NCBI GenBank assembly: GCA_964611195.1
Contig: CAZSXA010000081.1
Coordinates: 1 to 9,831 of the forward strand
From: JADLGL01 sp964611195
GTDB lineage: Bacteria > Pseudomonadota > Alphaproteobacteria > Rhizobiales > Kaistiaceae
DNA length: 9,831 nucleotides
Reading direction: 5' to 3'
The position numbers and the translations under genes are program-made. This document shows, piece by piece, positions 1-6,957 of this stretch (positions within the stretch are counted from its first letter, which is position 1; each line of letters begins with the position of its first letter). The notes below the pieces were generated by a model. The model had not been told where the DNA came from, made no database searches, and saw only the letters and a list, made by a program, of their open reading frames with translations.

Positions 1-2718
1 AACTTCCTCCAGCGGCACGGGCTTGCGGCCGTCGGCGTCGGCGCCGCGCAACTCGAACAGGCCGCGGATGGTCAGCAGCTCCTCGTTCTGTTCGTTGATC
101 GCCTTGGCGTAGGCGCCGTAGCTCGTCGCCGCCTTCTCGCCCTCGCCGCGAACGGCGTGCTGAAGATCGCGGACGGTCGCGAAGTTCCAGGCGTGATCCT
201 CGCCGCGATGGCGGAACATGTACTCGCCGCCGACGGCGAGCGCGTTCTTGAGCACCGGGCCGCCGTCGAAGGCAGCTTTGTGGCGGCGAAGCGTCTCCTC
301 GGCAATCTCGTCAATGCCGACGCCCTCGATGGTCGTTGCCGTGCCGGTGAAATAGTCGGCGACGAAACGCGAGGAGAGCCCAACGGCGTCGAAGATCTGC
401 GCGCCGCAATAGGACTGGTAGGTCGAGATGCCCATCTTGGACATCACCTTGTGGATGCCCTTGCCGATTGCCTTGATGTAATGCGCGATGGCGTCGGGCT
501 CGCTCAGCGGCTCGTCGAGCCGGCCGCCGATCACCTTCAACGTCTCGAAGGCGAGATAGGGATTGATCGCCTCTGCGCCGTAGCCGGCGAGGCAGCAGAA
601 ATGGTGCACTTCGCGTGCCTCGCCGGTCTCGACGACGAGGCCGACCTTGGTGCGAAGCCCCTTGCGGATCAGGTGATGATGGACGGCGGCCGTGGCCAGC
701 AGCGCCGGAATCGCGATTCGCTCGCGGCTGATCTCGCGGTCGGAAAGAATGATGATGTTGTGGCCGTTGGCGACAGCCGCCTCGGCTGCGTCGCACAGCT
801 TCGTCAAAGCACCGGCCATGCCGCCCGCGCCGTCGGCGACGGGGTAGGTGATGCCCAGCGTTTCCGACGAGAACGGGTTGTCGTCGCGATCGCCGATCGT
901 GCGGATCTTCTCAAGGTCGATATTCGTCAGGATTGGCTGGCGCACCTCGAGCCGCTGCCTGGACGCCTCGCCTTCGAGGTCGAGGATGTTCGGGCGCGGG
1001 CCGATGAACGAGACGAGGCTCATCACCAGCTCCTCGCGGATCGGGTCGATCGGCGGGTTGGTGACCTGCGCGAAGTTCTGCTTGAAATAGGTGTAGAGGA
1101 GCTTCGAGCGGCTCGACAGCGCCGAGATCGGCGTGTCGGTGCCCATCGAGCCCACGGCCTCAGCACCGGTTACCGCCATCGGCGCCATCAGAAGGTTGAG
1201 GTCCTCCTGCGTGTAGCCGAAGGCCTGCTGGCGATCGAGCAACGCCTCGGTCGGATGGAAATCGTGCTCCGGCACGGCCGGCAGATCCTCCAGGACGATC
1301 TGCGTCTTGGCGAGCCAGTTCTTGTACGGGTGAAGCGCGGCCAGGTCGGCCTTCAGTTCCTTGTCCAGAATGATGCGCTTCTCATCGAGGTCGATGAGCA
1401 GCATCAGGCCCGGCTGCAGCCGCCACTTCTTGGCGATCCGGCTTTCCTCGATCGGCAGCACGCCGGCCTCCGAAGCCATCACCACAGTGCCGTCATGGGT
1501 GACGCAATAGCGCGCCGGCCGGAGGCCGTTGCGGTCGAGGGTCGCGCCGATCTTGCGGCCGTCGGTAAAGGCGACCGCGGCGGGTCCGTCCCACGGCTCC
1601 ATCAAGGCGGCATGGTATTCGTAGAAGGCGCGGCGGTCCTCGGCCATCAGCGGATTGCCGGCCCAGGCTTCCGGAATCATCATCATCGCCGCATGCGGCA
1701 GGGCGTAGCCGCCTCGGGTCAGGAATTCGAGCGCGTTGTCGAAGCAGGCGGTGTCCGACTGGCCCTCATAGGAGATCGGCCACAGCTTCTCGATATCGTC
1801 GCCATAGAGCGGCGAGGAGACGCTCGCCTGCCGCGCCGCCATCCAGTTGACGTTGCCGCGGACGGTGTTGATCTCGCCATTGTGCGCGATCATCCGGTAA
1901 GGGTGCGCCAGCCGCCAGGACGGGAAGGTGTTGGTCGAGAAGCGCTGATGGACGAGCGCCAGCGCCGACTCGAACCGCGGGTCGTGGAGATCGCGATAGT
2001 AGGCGCCGAGCTGGTAGGCGAGGAACATCCCCTTGTAGACGACCGTGCGGCAGGAGAGGGAGACGAAGTAGAACTCCTCCTCGACTTCGGCGAAGCGCTC
2101 GACGATCCGCGCCGAGGTCGCCTTCCGCATGATGTAGAGCGCGCGCTCGAAGCTCTCCTCGTCGGCGCAGCCGGCCGGCCGGGCGATAAAGGCCTGGCGG
2201 TGGACCGGCTCGGTGGCGGTGACGACCGGCGACAGTGAGGAATTGTCGACCGGCACGTCGCGCCAGCCGAGCAGCGACATGCCCTCGTCGGCGATGGTCT
2301 CCTCGAAGACCTTGCACATCTCGGCGCGCACCGCGTCGTCCTGCGGCAGGAACAGCATCGCAACGCCGTATTCGCCGGGCTCGGGCAGCGCGAAGCCGAG
2401 GCGCTTCGCCTCCTCGGAGAAGAACCGATGCGGAATCTGCGTCAGCATCCCGGCGCCGTCGCCGACGCGCGGATCGGCACCGGCGGCGCCGCGGTGCGTC
2501 AGGTTCTCGACGATGCGAAGGCCGTCGACGACCGTCTGATGGGTGCGCTCGTCATTGAGGTTGGCGACGAAGCCGACGCCGCAGGAGTCCTGACCGGCGC
2601 GCGGGTCGTAGAGGCCGCGCGGACCCGGCCGCGCCGCGCGCGCAAAGCCCCCGTCAATTGCGCGTTCCCTAGCCTCGCGAGCCTCGGGGCTCGCTGATCG
2701 AATCATCTTCATTGTCAT
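1..2718 (-). CDS. gltB: Glutamate synthase (NADPH-type) large subunit, N-terminal 906 residues, runs off left edge
   Basis: This is the large subunit of glutamate synthase (GOGAT), which transfers the glutamine amide nitrogen to 2-oxoglutarate, giving two glutamates. It partners with GltD. The frame is open from the ATG at 2718 to base 1. Seen: the Ntn-type glutaminase nucleophile Cys46 in QDSCGVGF, so the first 45 residues are probably a cleaved propeptide. HRGAAGAD follows, then NGEIN (280-284) and LDRNGLRPARY (394-404), all class II amidotransferase signatures. The central domain follows from about 430. The window ends at KPVPLEEV, just where the FMN and 2-oxoglutarate-binding domain begins, so that domain, the Fe-S cysteines and the C-terminal beta-helix are outside (family length about 1,500-1,550). 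ATGs at 2712 and 2706 are alternative starts; 2718 is preceded by a modest purine stretch (GGGAAG). The gene diverges from ltaE. No frameshift was seen. Confidence 0.97.
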   Translation of the reverse strand, partial: MTMKMIRSASPEAREARERAIDGGFARAARPGPRGLYDPRAGQDSCGVGFVANLNDERTHQTVVDGLRIVENLTHRGAAGADPRVGDGAGMLTQIPHRFFSEEAKRLGFALPEPGEYGVAMLFLPQDDAVRAEMCKVFEETIADEGMSLLGWRDVPVDNSSLSPVVTATEPVHRQAFIARPAGCADEESFERALYIMRKATSARIVERFAEVEEEFYFVSLSCRTVVYKGMFLAYQLGAYYRDLHDPRFESALALVHQRFSTNTFPSWRLAHPYRMIAHNGEINTVRGNVNWMAARQASVSSPLYGDDIEKLWPISYEGQSDTACFDNALEFLTRGGYALPHAAMMMIPEAWAGNPLMAEDRRAFYEYHAALMEPWDGPAAVAFTDGRKIGATLDRNGLRPARYCVTHDGTVVMASEAGVLPIEESRIAKKWRLQPGLMLLIDLDEKRIILDKELKADLAALHPYKNWLAKTQIVLEDLPAVPEHDFHPTEALLDRQQAFGYTQEDLNLLMAPMAVTGAEAVGSMGTDTPISALSSRSKLLYTYFKQNFAQVTNPPIDPIREELVMSLVSFIGPRPNILDLEGEASRQRLEVRQPILTNIDLEKIRTIGDRDDNPFSSETLGITYPVADGAGGMAGALTKLCDAAEAAVANGHNIIILSDREISRERIAIPALLATAAVHHHLIRKGLRTKVGLVVETGEAREVHHFCCLAGYGAEAINPYLAFETLKVIGGRLDEPLSEPDAIAHYIKAIGKGIHKVMSKMGISTYQSYCGAQIFDAVGLSSRFVADYFTGTATTIEGVGIDEIAEETLRRHKAAFDGGPVLKNALAVGGEYMFRHRGEDHAWNFATVRDLQHAVRGEGEKAATSYGAYAKAINEQNEELLTIRGLFELRGADADGRKPVPLEEV

Positions 2719-2761
2719 CAGGTCTTCCCACGGCCGGCGTTCGCCGCAGCCGGTCCTCGAA

Positions 2762-2790
2762 AAAATGGGACAGTGATCCTGTCCTATTTT
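2762..2790. repeat. 12-bp inverted repeat in the gltB/ltaE divergent intergenic region
   Basis: The arms are 2762-2773 (AAAATGGGACAG) and 2779-2790 (CTGTCCTATTTT), separated by TGATC. They pair fully except for one G-T position (2767/2785). The structure is flanked by A6 on the left and a T run on the right. Read on the minus strand, toward gltB, it is a stem followed by TTTTTT, 42 bases before the gltB ATG. It therefore looks like an attenuator-type terminator in the gltB leader or like a dyad operator. Nothing in the sequence identifies a binding protein. It lies 127 bases upstream of ltaE, so a role for both genes is possible. Confidence 0.6.
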
Positions 2791-2917
2791 GCCCGACCTT
2801 GCCAGATTTCCCGCTCGCCAGCAAGCCGCCCATGCTAGCGGCTCGACCGCTCCGAGACCAGACGCTCGACGCTGGCCGGGCCATTGCGCACAGGGTCGGA
2901 GCGGGCGACAAGGGCTG

Positions 2918-3967
2918 ATGAATTTCGCCAGCGACAACTGGGCAGGCGCGGCCGCCCCGATCGCCGCCGCGCTCGCCGAAATCGGCCATGAGCCGGCTCC
3001 GGCCTATGGCGGCGACGACATCACCCGTGACGTCGAGACGGCGCTCTCCGAGCTCTTCGAGCACGAGGTCGCCGCCTTCCTTGTGCCGACTGGAACGGCG
3101 GCCAATGCGCTGGGGCTGACGGCGCTGGCGCGGCCGGGTGGACTCGTCTTCTGCCACGACGAGGCGCACATCAACACGGACGAGGGCGGAGCGACCGAGT
3201 TCCTGACGGACCTCAAGCTGATCGGCCTTGCCGGTGAAGACGGCAAGTTGACGCCGGAATCGCTGGCCGCCGCGATCGATCGCTATCCGCCCGATCCCGG
3301 TCGGCACGGCCAGCCCGTAGTGCTATCGCTTACCAACCTCACCGAGTTCGGAACCGGCTACACACCGAGCGAGGTCGCTGTGCTGGCCGATCAGGCCCAT
3401 CAGGTGGGCCTTGCGGTTCATCTTGACGGCGCACGCTTCGCCAACGCTGTTTTGGGTCTCAGTGCGTCGCCGGCCGATCTCACGTGGAAGGCGGGGGTCG
3501 ACGTCCTCTCCTTCGGCGGCACCAAGAACGGCTGCTGGCAGGCGGAGGCTGTCGTGTTCTTCGACACGGCGCGGGCGATTGATTTCGCCTTCATCCGCAA
3601 GCGCGCCGGCCATGTCGTCTCCAAGCATCGCTTTATCGCCGCGCAGATGAAGGCATATCTCGAGGCGGATCTGTGGCTCCGACTGGCGGGGCACGCGAAT
3701 CACATGGCCGACCGACTGCGCGAGGGGATCGTCGCGACCGGGGGGCGGCTGCCGGCCGACTTCGTCGGCAACGAGACCTTCGCGATCCTGCCGCGGACGG
3801 CGATCGCCGCTGCTCGCGCGGCGGGCGCGACGTTCTATGAGTGGACGGCCGATTCCGTCGCCCCGGCGAAGCGCCCAAGCGCGGACGAGGAGATCATCCG
3901 CCTCGTCACCAGTTTCGCGACGACATCGGAGGACGTCGATCGCTTCCTCTCGGCGATCGGGGCCTAG
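2918..3967 (+). CDS. ltaE: Low-specificity L-threonine aldolase (PLP-dependent, fold type I)
   Basis: This 349-residue cytosolic enzyme cleaves L-threonine and L-allo-threonine to glycine and acetaldehyde, and works with related beta-hydroxy amino acids. The beta-eliminating-lyase / threonine aldolase family is recognised from the N-terminus ASDN and PAYGGDDITRDVE, the PLP-phosphate region PTGTAANALGL, and His84 in EAHINTDEGGATE, which stacks on the cofactor. Asp170 and Arg173 in HLDGARFANA contact the pyridine ring and substrate. The Schiff-base Lys203 lies in SFGGTKNG. Length and residue spacing fit the family (about 330-350 residues). The frame is open upstream to 2789, but homology begins at MNFASDN. 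The ATG at 2918 has AAGGG just upstream with a short spacer, so I prefer it. It diverges from gltB and converges on the membrane-protein gene with a 25-bp gap. All catalytic residues are present. Confidence 0.95.
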   Translation: MNFASDNWAGAAAPIAAALAEIGHEPAPAYGGDDITRDVETALSELFEHEVAAFLVPTGTAANALGLTALARPGGLVFCHDEAHINTDEGGATEFLTDLKLIGLAGEDGKLTPESLAAAIDRYPPDPGRHGQPVVLSLTNLTEFGTGYTPSEVAVLADQAHQVGLAVHLDGARFANAVLGLSASPADLTWKAGVDVLSFGGTKNGCWQAEAVVFFDTARAIDFAFIRKRAGHVVSKHRFIAAQMKAYLEADLWLRLAGHANHMADRLREGIVATGGRLPADFVGNETFAILPRTAIAAARAAGATFYEWTADSVAPAKRPSADEEIIRLVTSFATTSEDVDRFLSAIGA

Positions 3968-3992
3968 ACCTGTCCTTCGCGTTCGCGACCGG

Positions 3993-5900
3993 TCAGGTTG
4001 CCTTCGCTTGTTCCCGTGAACCGTCCTCGCCAGCGTAGACGCCGCGCCGTGTCGCCAGATAGCGAAAGGCAAGGACCATCACGCCGAGCAAGGTAGTGAC
4101 AACCGGAACGAAGTAGCCGCTCGCATCGGGCGTCTCGAGCAGCACGTGATCGAACATCACCCCGAGCACGACGAATATGGTCGTGCCGGTGACGATCCAT
4201 CCCGTTCCGCTGGTCACCAGGGTTTCCTCGCGGTCGCGCAGACCGGCGATCGCGAGAGCGATTCCGGCCGCAGGCATGAGCAACGCCCAGGCATAGGCCC
4301 ATGACGACCAGTGGCCGGTTGCGGCCTGATAGAGGAACACGAGCCCCAGCACGATAAGCGCACCGCCCCGAACGGCGTTTGCAGCGTCGGTCGGTTTGGA
4401 CGCACAAGCGCCGCCAACCACAAGCATGCCGGGAACGATCAGCAAGAACGGCCAGGCAATGTTGATCGGCTCCGAAATCAGGAGCTCGGCGAGCAGAAGG
4501 ACGACGCCCAAGGTCAGGATGGCGAGCGGGACGATCGGCAGCGCGAGGCGCTCGTCATCCGGACGGGCGGGTTGGTGCGCCTTCTTCTCCCCGTCCGGGC
4601 GTCTCCTCGCCTTCTGACCTTGCGTGCGCCCGGTCGCGTCGGCCCACACGACCCGGGCGGATTGGCCGAGTGGCATCAGCTCGGCAACGGCAGCACCAAT
4701 CATGCGGGCGAGGTCGCGACCGGTTTCCGGACGAAGGATGTGGATGGCAATGGCGGCAAGCGCGGCTGCAGGCAGGATGCCCAGCGTCTGTTCAGTGGCG
4801 GTGCCATAATCGGATGCCGCGAATGCGGTCCAAATCAACGCGGCCAGTCCAGCGGCCGCCCCCAGCGATGCCTGACGGCGATTGCCATCGACCACGAGGC
4901 CGAAGCCAATCATCAGGACGCCGAGGCCGAGAGCGATCGCGGCGCCGGTCTCGATCGCCTCACGGTCGCCTGGCAGATCCAGCGACGTCACGCGGAGCAG
5001 GATCAGTGCCGCGATCGCCGCCGCACCAAGGGACGCGATCACCGAGCCCGCTATGGCAAGGAGGTTCGACCAGATCGGATAGACGATCCAGATGCCGACA
5101 GAGACGAGTAGGAAGGCCGTTGCCGCCGTCGCGGCGCCGGCGTCATTGCTGCCGGTGCGGTCGAACGCGATTGCCGAGAAGATCCAGAGCCCCGCGCCGA
5201 TGAGCAGCAGATATGCCAGCGCTCGCCGCGCTTCGCCGGCCCGAACGTCGGCGCCGCTTCCGTCTGAAGCCGCCAGACCGTTGATGGCGGCAATTGCAAA
5301 ACGGGCACTCTCCTCGCCGGCGCTCGGTCGGATCAGATTGACCACGACTGCCGCCAGGGCGATTGCCGGCAGTGTCGCGAGCGCTTGTTCGGCGGAGGAG
5401 CCGAAATCAGCAAGCGCGAAGCCGGACCACAGGAGGGCTGCGCCAGCCGCAAAGACGCCCAAGACCGGATGGCGGCGGTTGCGGTCGAACAGAAGACTTA
5501 GTCCGAGCGTGAGAATGCCGATGCCGACCGTGACGGCGACGATCCGTTCGATCGTGGCGAGTCCGTCGAAGTCAGCGTAGACCGTGGCAGGCAGCAGGAT
5601 CAGCGCCGCCAGTGCGCCCGATCCCAACGAGATGAGCACACTGGCGAGAAGGCCGAGCACACTGCGCCGTGCCGGGTAGATCGCCCAGGCGCCGATCGCG
5701 ATGAAGGTGAGCGCCGTCGCTCCCGCTGCGGCGCCATTCTCGCCATCGGTTCGATCCAGCCAGAGCGCGACCGCCATCCAGGCGAGCGCGCCGACGCCGA
5801 GGAAGGCAGCCAGCGCTCGTTGCGTCTCCGGCAGAGTCGCCTCTTCGGGCAGGCCGCCTTCAACTACTTTCTCCCGAAGAACCACCCCAGCACCACTCAC
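3993..5900 (-). CDS. Polytopic membrane protein: two tandem 6-helix repeats plus LiaI/LiaF-like C-terminal region
   Basis: No characterised function is recognised. Numbering is from the GTG at 5900 (635 residues). Residues about 28-210 and 226-410 are two copies of one unit. They align with a constant offset of 199 over most of their length and share DRT, a GxWxxYP motif, DxNRR, D(F/Y)GxxxEQxLxxLPAxALAA and LRP/IRP; each has about six hydrophobic helices. A basic linker (about 411-452, QGQKARRRPDGEKK) follows. The C-terminal domain has about six more helices and begins LGVVLLLAELLI...WPFLLIVPGMLVV, which resembles the LiaI/LiaF-type membrane region (DUF5668-like). The total is about 17-18 helices, so inner-membrane location is inferred. 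The start is uncertain. The frame is open to a TTG at 5960, and there is no ATG before the first helix. GTGs at 5900 and 5885 are plausible but none has a clear ribosome site. The gene converges on ltaE and lies downstream of the hsp20 terminator, so it is probably its own transcript. Confidence 0.85.
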   Translation of the reverse strand: MSGAGVVLREKVVEGGLPEEATLPETQRALAAFLGVGALAWMAVALWLDRTDGENGAAAGATALTFIAIGAWAIYPARRSVLGLLASVLISLGSGALAALILLPATVYADFDGLATIERIVAVTVGIGILTLGLSLLFDRNRRHPVLGVFAAGAALLWSGFALADFGSSAEQALATLPAIALAAVVVNLIRPSAGEESARFAIAAINGLAASDGSGADVRAGEARRALAYLLLIGAGLWIFSAIAFDRTGSNDAGAATAATAFLLVSVGIWIVYPIWSNLLAIAGSVIASLGAAAIAALILLRVTSLDLPGDREAIETGAAIALGLGVLMIGFGLVVDGNRRQASLGAAAGLAALIWTAFAASDYGTATEQTLGILPAAALAAIAIHILRPETGRDLARMIGAAVAELMPLGQSARVVWADATGRTQGQKARRRPDGEKKAHQPARPDDERLALPIVPLAILTLGVVLLLAELLISEPINIAWPFLLIVPGMLVVGGACASKPTDAANAVRGGALIVLGLVFLYQAATGHWSSWAYAWALLMPAAGIALAIAGLRDREETLVTSGTGWIVTGTTIFVVLGVMFDHVLLETPDASGYFVPVVTTLLGVMVLAFRYLATRRGVYAGEDGSREQAKAT

Positions 5901-5931
5901 AACGCAACGACGGGCACGATAACCTGAATGC

Positions 5932-5960
5932 CAGATACACCTTTTGGCATCGGGGGGCAA
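5932..5960 (-). promoter_or_regulatory. Possible housekeeping-type promoter for the membrane-protein gene
   Basis: On the minus strand TTGCCC (5960-5955) and TATCTG (5937-5932) are separated by 17 bases, matching 4 of 6 and 3 of 6 consensus positions. The pair lies in the only space between the hsp20 terminator and the membrane gene. If used, transcription would begin near 5925, which favours the GTG start at 5900 over the TTG at 5960. The match is weak and could be chance. Confidence 0.25.
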
Positions 5961-5993
5961 AAAGCGCTGGAACCATCGGCAGATGCCTCAGGC

Positions 5994-6021
5994 AAAAGAA
6001 AGGGGCGCCAAATGGCGCCCC
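5994..6021 (-). terminator. Rho-independent terminator of hsp20
   Basis: This is a perfect 8-bp stem, GGGGCGCC / GGCGCCCC (6021-6014 with 6009-6002 on the minus strand), with a 4-base loop, followed by TTTCTTTT. It starts 36 bases after the hsp20 stop codon. It also separates hsp20 from the downstream membrane-protein gene. Confidence 0.92.
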
Positions 6022-6057
6022 AGTCATTCGGATGGGAAGGGGTGAGAACCGTCGGCG

Positions 6058-6531
6058 TCAGGCCGCCGCGGCGTCGATCTGCTTGACCTTGGCCTCGCCC
6101 TCGTCGCCGCTCGAAATTGCGATCTTGCGGGGCTTCAGGGCCTCAGGGATCTCACGCACGAGATCGATGTGCAGAAGGCCGTTCTCAAGGCGGGCACCGC
6201 GGACCTCGACATGGTCGGCGAGCTGGAAGCGGCGCTCGAACGAACGACCGGCGATGCCGCGGTAGAGAAGCTCACGGTTCTTGTCGTTGTCCTCGCCGCG
6301 CTCGCCCTTCACGGTGAGCACGTTCTCCTTGGCCTCGATCGAAAGATCGTTCTCGCCAAAACCGGCGACGGCCATGGTAATGCGGTAGGCGTTCTCGCCG
6401 GTCCGCTCGATGTTGTAGGGGGGATAGGTGTTGCCGCCATTCTCGACATTGCCAACCTGATCGAGCAGGCGGAAGAGCCGGTCAAAGCCGACGGTCGAGC
6501 GATAAAGCGGGCTGAGATCAAAACTCGGCAT
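6058..6531 (-). CDS. Small heat-shock protein, IbpA-like (Hsp20 / alpha-crystallin family)
   Basis: This 157-residue ATP-independent holdase chaperone binds unfolding proteins in the cytoplasm and passes them to DnaK/ClpB. The N-terminus PSFDLSPLYRSTVGFDRLF is the classic IbpA/HspA class A start. The alpha-crystallin domain runs from about 36 (YPPYNIERTGENAYRI) to about 140. It contains the conserved AxLENGLLHIDL stretch (113-124), and I-P-E-A-L-K-P-R-K precedes the IAI tail motif (137-139) that mediates oligomer contacts. The ATG at 6531 is chosen because GGAGG (6545-6541) sits 9 bases upstream and homology begins there; the frame stays open further upstream but reads through the thermometer leader. 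A heat-shock-like promoter and a ROSE-type leader precede it and a strong terminator follows, so it is a monocistronic unit controlled by temperature at both transcription and translation (inferred). Confidence 0.96.
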   Translation of the reverse strand: MPSFDLSPLYRSTVGFDRLFRLLDQVGNVENGGNTYPPYNIERTGENAYRITMAVAGFGENDLSIEAKENVLTVKGERGEDNDKNRELLYRGIAGRSFERRFQLADHVEVRGARLENGLLHIDLVREIPEALKPRKIAISSGDEGEAKVKQIDAAAA

Positions 6532-6606
6532 TTCTGTAGTCCTCCGGTTTGAAGCGACATTGTCATGAGCCGGCCGTACCCCCTTGCTGGCGGGCGGAGC
6601 CGTCTC
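6532..6606 (-). promoter_or_regulatory. ROSE-type RNA thermometer in the hsp20 5' leader
   Basis: The terminal hairpin pairs GTCGCTTC (6558-6551) with GGAGGAC (6545-6539) across the loop AAACC. It forms seven pairs and leaves the G of UCGCU (6555) bulged. This buries the whole Shine-Dalgarno sequence. ROSE elements of rhizobial and enterobacterial hsp20 genes are defined by just such a U(U/C)GCU strand opposite the ribosome site with an unpaired or non-canonical G. Upstream, a second stem pairs GAG and CGGC (6606-6604, 6602-6599) with GCCG and CTC (6574-6571, 6569-6567), with CCC/GGG above. The leader from the inferred transcript start would be about 100 nt, normal for ROSE. The structure was folded by eye. 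Confidence 0.85.
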
Positions 6607-6637
6607 GCGAACCCCGATACGGGCGTCCGCAAACCTT

Positions 6638-6667
6638 ATTTGTGCGGTGGAAATCGTTGTTTCAAGA
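6638..6667 (-). promoter_or_regulatory. Candidate sigma-32 (RpoH) promoter of hsp20
   Basis: CTTGAAA (6666-6660, minus strand) is an exact match to the heat-shock -35 core. A -10-like CCGCACAAAT follows (6647-6638), which matches the RpoH -10 only partly. The position gives a leader of about 100 nt containing the ROSE element. The -35 is convincing; the -10 is weak. Confidence 0.45.
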
Positions 6668-6701
6668 GGTCTCGCCTCCTGAGCTGAGGCCGGGCAGCGC
6701 A

Positions 6702-6720
6702 CGGGCTTTTGCGGAGCCCG
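6702..6720. repeat. Short perfect inverted repeat upstream of hsp20
   Basis: CGGGCT (6702-6707) and AGCCCG (6715-6720) flank the 7-base loop TTTGCGG. There is no T run on either side, so it is not a normal terminator. It lies about 36 bp upstream of the hsp20 -35 and 9 bp before the first TGAAC array. It could be a DNA dyad for a regulator; no family is suggested. Confidence 0.35.
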
Positions 6721-6728
6721 ACTTATGC

Positions 6729-6766
6729 TGAACGGAATCTGAACGTTCGGCTCAAGCGGCGTTCAG
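6729..6766 (+). promoter_or_regulatory. 11-bp-period TGAAC/TTCA array A, upstream of sRNA candidate 1
   Basis: TGAAC occurs at 6729 and 6740, CTCAA at 6751 and TTCAG at 6762, so four half-sites fall on an exact 11-bp period. GAACGTTC (6741-6748) is a palindrome within it. Tandem half-sites one helical turn apart are the hallmark of OmpR/PhoB-family response regulators. The same arrangement recurs 177 bp downstream as array B. A TGTC element follows at 6781. Confidence 0.5.
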
Positions 6767-6780
6767 GACCGACCGTCTAG

Positions 6781-6884
6781 TGTCCCTCTCATCGCTGAGC
6801 CGGGGTTTCGTTTCCGCCCCCCTCGACACCCGGTTCAAGCGAAACCACCGGCGGCGCTCTTCGGGGCGCCGCCGGTTTCGTTTT
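6781..6884 (+). ncRNA. Candidate small RNA 1, C-rich loop plus intrinsic terminator
   Basis: This stretch has no ORF of note and no protein homology that I recognise. It can fold as GAGCCGGG (6797-6804) with CCCGGTTC (6829-6836), one G-U pair, exposing a 24-base loop containing CCGCCCCCCTC, and then ends in a strong terminator hairpin followed by GTTTT. C-rich loops able to pair with GGAGG ribosome sites are typical of alphaproteobacterial anti-Shine-Dalgarno sRNAs (the cuckoo / alpha-r14 types). It is transcribed opposite to both neighbouring genes, so the terminator does not belong to either. The 5' end is a guess, set at the TGTC that aligns with candidate 2. It could alternatively be an unexpressed structured spacer. 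Confidence 0.5.
6841..6884 (+). terminator. Intrinsic terminator of sRNA candidate 1
   Basis: GAAACC plus GGCGGCGC on the 5' side pairs with GCGCCGCC plus GGTTTC on the 3' side. There is a 3-base bulge (ACC) and a short loop with TCTTCGGG. The T-rich TTTCGTTTT (6876-6884) follows on the plus strand. On the minus strand the hairpin is followed by GCTTGAACC, so the orientation is plus. Confidence 0.75.
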
Positions 6885-6905
6885 GCGCGAAAGCGGCGAT
6901 TCCGA

Positions 6906-6943
6906 TGAACCGCCTATGAACGGCCGCTTCCGAACCGGTTCAG
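6906..6943 (+). promoter_or_regulatory. 11-bp-period TGAAC/TTCA array B, upstream of sRNA candidate 2
   Basis: TGAAC occurs at 6906 and 6917, TTCCG at 6928 and TTCAG at 6939, on an exact 11-bp period. The palindrome GAACCGGTTC lies at 6932-6941. Every strong element, plus a TGTC at 6958, sits exactly 177 bp from its counterpart in array A, although the spacer bases differ. This points to conserved function or recent duplication, not chance. It lies directly after the terminator of candidate 1. Confidence 0.5.
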
Positions 6944-6957
6944 GCGGACTTTGCGAT

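Noticed and set aside
157..2238. 693-codon plus-strand ORF
   Set aside because: It lies wholly antisense to gltB, its translation is low-complexity Arg/Ala/Val-rich text with no family resemblance, and long antisense frames are expected at this GC content.
2789..2917. N-terminal extension of threonine aldolase
   Set aside because: Homology begins at the ATG at 2918; the extension is basic, proline-rich and lies in intergenic sequence.
2669..3307. 212-codon minus-strand ORF across the gltB start and ltaE
   Set aside because: It overlaps two well-supported genes and the intergenic dyad, and resembles nothing.
3968..3998. Possible shared terminator between ltaE and the membrane gene (ACCTG...CAGGT)
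   Set aside because: The stem is interrupted by a T-T mismatch and lacks a T tract, and it overlaps the stop codon of the membrane gene.
4311..5111. 266-codon plus-strand ORF
   Set aside because: Shadow of the membrane-protein gene, which has clear helices and an internal repeat in the minus frame.
6532..6702. 57-codon N-terminal extension of Hsp20
   Set aside because: It would translate the ROSE leader and the promoter; the ATG at 6531 has a GGAGG site and the family N-terminus.
6943..6956. Sigma-54-like promoter (GG...TTGC) before sRNA candidate 2
   Set aside because: The GG to GC spacing is 8 bases, not the required 10, and the match is not repeated in the paired array A.
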